A DNA stretch of 22,257 nucleotides from Deltaproteobacteria bacterium (GTDB taxonomy: Bacteria > Desulfobacterota_B > Binatia > Bin18). Position 1 is the stretch's first letter. Each line of letters opens with the position of its first letter. Under the pieces are notes generated by a model. The model had not been told where the DNA came from, made no database searches, and was given only the letters and a program-made list of their open reading frames with translations. Location of the stretch: assembly GCA_012271025.1 (NCBI GenBank), contig JAAXHF010000628.1:1-22257 (forward strand). The letters are read 5' to 3'. The position numbers and the translations under genes are program-made. This document shows, piece by piece, positions 22,161 to 22,257 of this stretch.

Positions 22161-22193
22161 CCACAAGACACCGTAATGTCACCCTAATATCAC
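22161..22193 (-). promoter_or_regulatory. Three contiguous 11-bp direct repeats upstream of the regulator (putative operator)
   Basis: Read on the minus strand, GTGATATTAGG (22183-22193), GTGACATTACG (22172-22182) and GTGTCTTGTGG (22161-22171) follow one another without gaps, about 30-60 bp before the regulator start codon. The first two differ at two positions; the third keeps GTG and a few further positions. An 11-bp period equals one helical turn and is the arrangement bound by OmpR/PhoB-type winged helices, the class found in this very protein. Autoregulation is an inference. Confidence 0.5.
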
Positions 22194-22257
22194 TTCTGGA
22201 GCATGGCGACTCGGGCCAAGTCAGGTTAGATTTGAACAAGAAAGGCAAGAAGAGAGG

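Noticed and set aside
1..22257. tRNA or rRNA genes, CRISPR arrays, insertion sequences or attachment sites
   Set aside because: Reading both strands showed no cloverleaf-like gene, no regularly spaced repeat array, no transposase and no flanking duplications.

Overview
The window is a GC-rich, densely packed bacterial chromosomal segment with Shine-Dalgarno sites in front of most genes and no tRNA, rRNA, CRISPR array or recognisable insertion sequence. Its gene content is a Rieske oxygenase, a cytochrome P450, two luciferase-like (LLM) flavin oxidoreductases, two class III CoA-transferases, an SDR, a GST, a family-3 amidohydrolase and an AAA/TPR regulator. That mix recalls uncultured soil or marine catabolic lineages (Binatota, Tectomicrobia or proteobacterial relatives). 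The lineage guess is inference from gene content only.

Left part (1-4431): the 3' end of an unrecognised gene comes first, followed by two leftward operons. The first reads brnT, brnA, a 75-residue ORF and a Rieske oxygenase alpha subunit. All four are overlapping or tightly spaced and sit behind a good sigma70-type promoter whose -10 lies in a palindrome. The second is a P450 overlapping, by GTGA, a small membrane-anchored split-barrel reductase-like protein.

Middle (4650-6586): rightward genes encode a periplasmic alpha-carbonic anhydrase and an ATC-hydrolase-family protein. A PemK/MazF toxin-antitoxin pair starts only 2 nt after the ATC-hydrolase stop.

Catabolic locus (6597-14944): a leftward five-gene operon, in transcription order a secreted alpha/beta hydrolase (PF20091-like), an LLM oxidoreductase, an SDR and two tandem paralogous CaiB/BaiF CoA-transferases of exactly 406 aa each. 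It is divergent from a GST and a second LLM oxidoreductase. Together these could hydrolyse, oxidise, dehydrogenate and CoA-activate an unidentified substrate. This is the best candidate for an undescribed pathway.

Right part (14980-22257): a small secreted six-cysteine protein with mirror-symmetric cysteine spacing comes first, then a D-aminoacylase-like amidohydrolase with a 41-bp inverted repeat in its leader. Next is a secreted protein made of two duplicated Ig-like/sCache modules. Last is a large OmpR-type-winged-helix/AAA/TPR regulator, convergent with the sCache gene and preceded by three contiguous 11-bp direct repeats that look like its own operator. No gene-free stretch exceeds about 220 bp.
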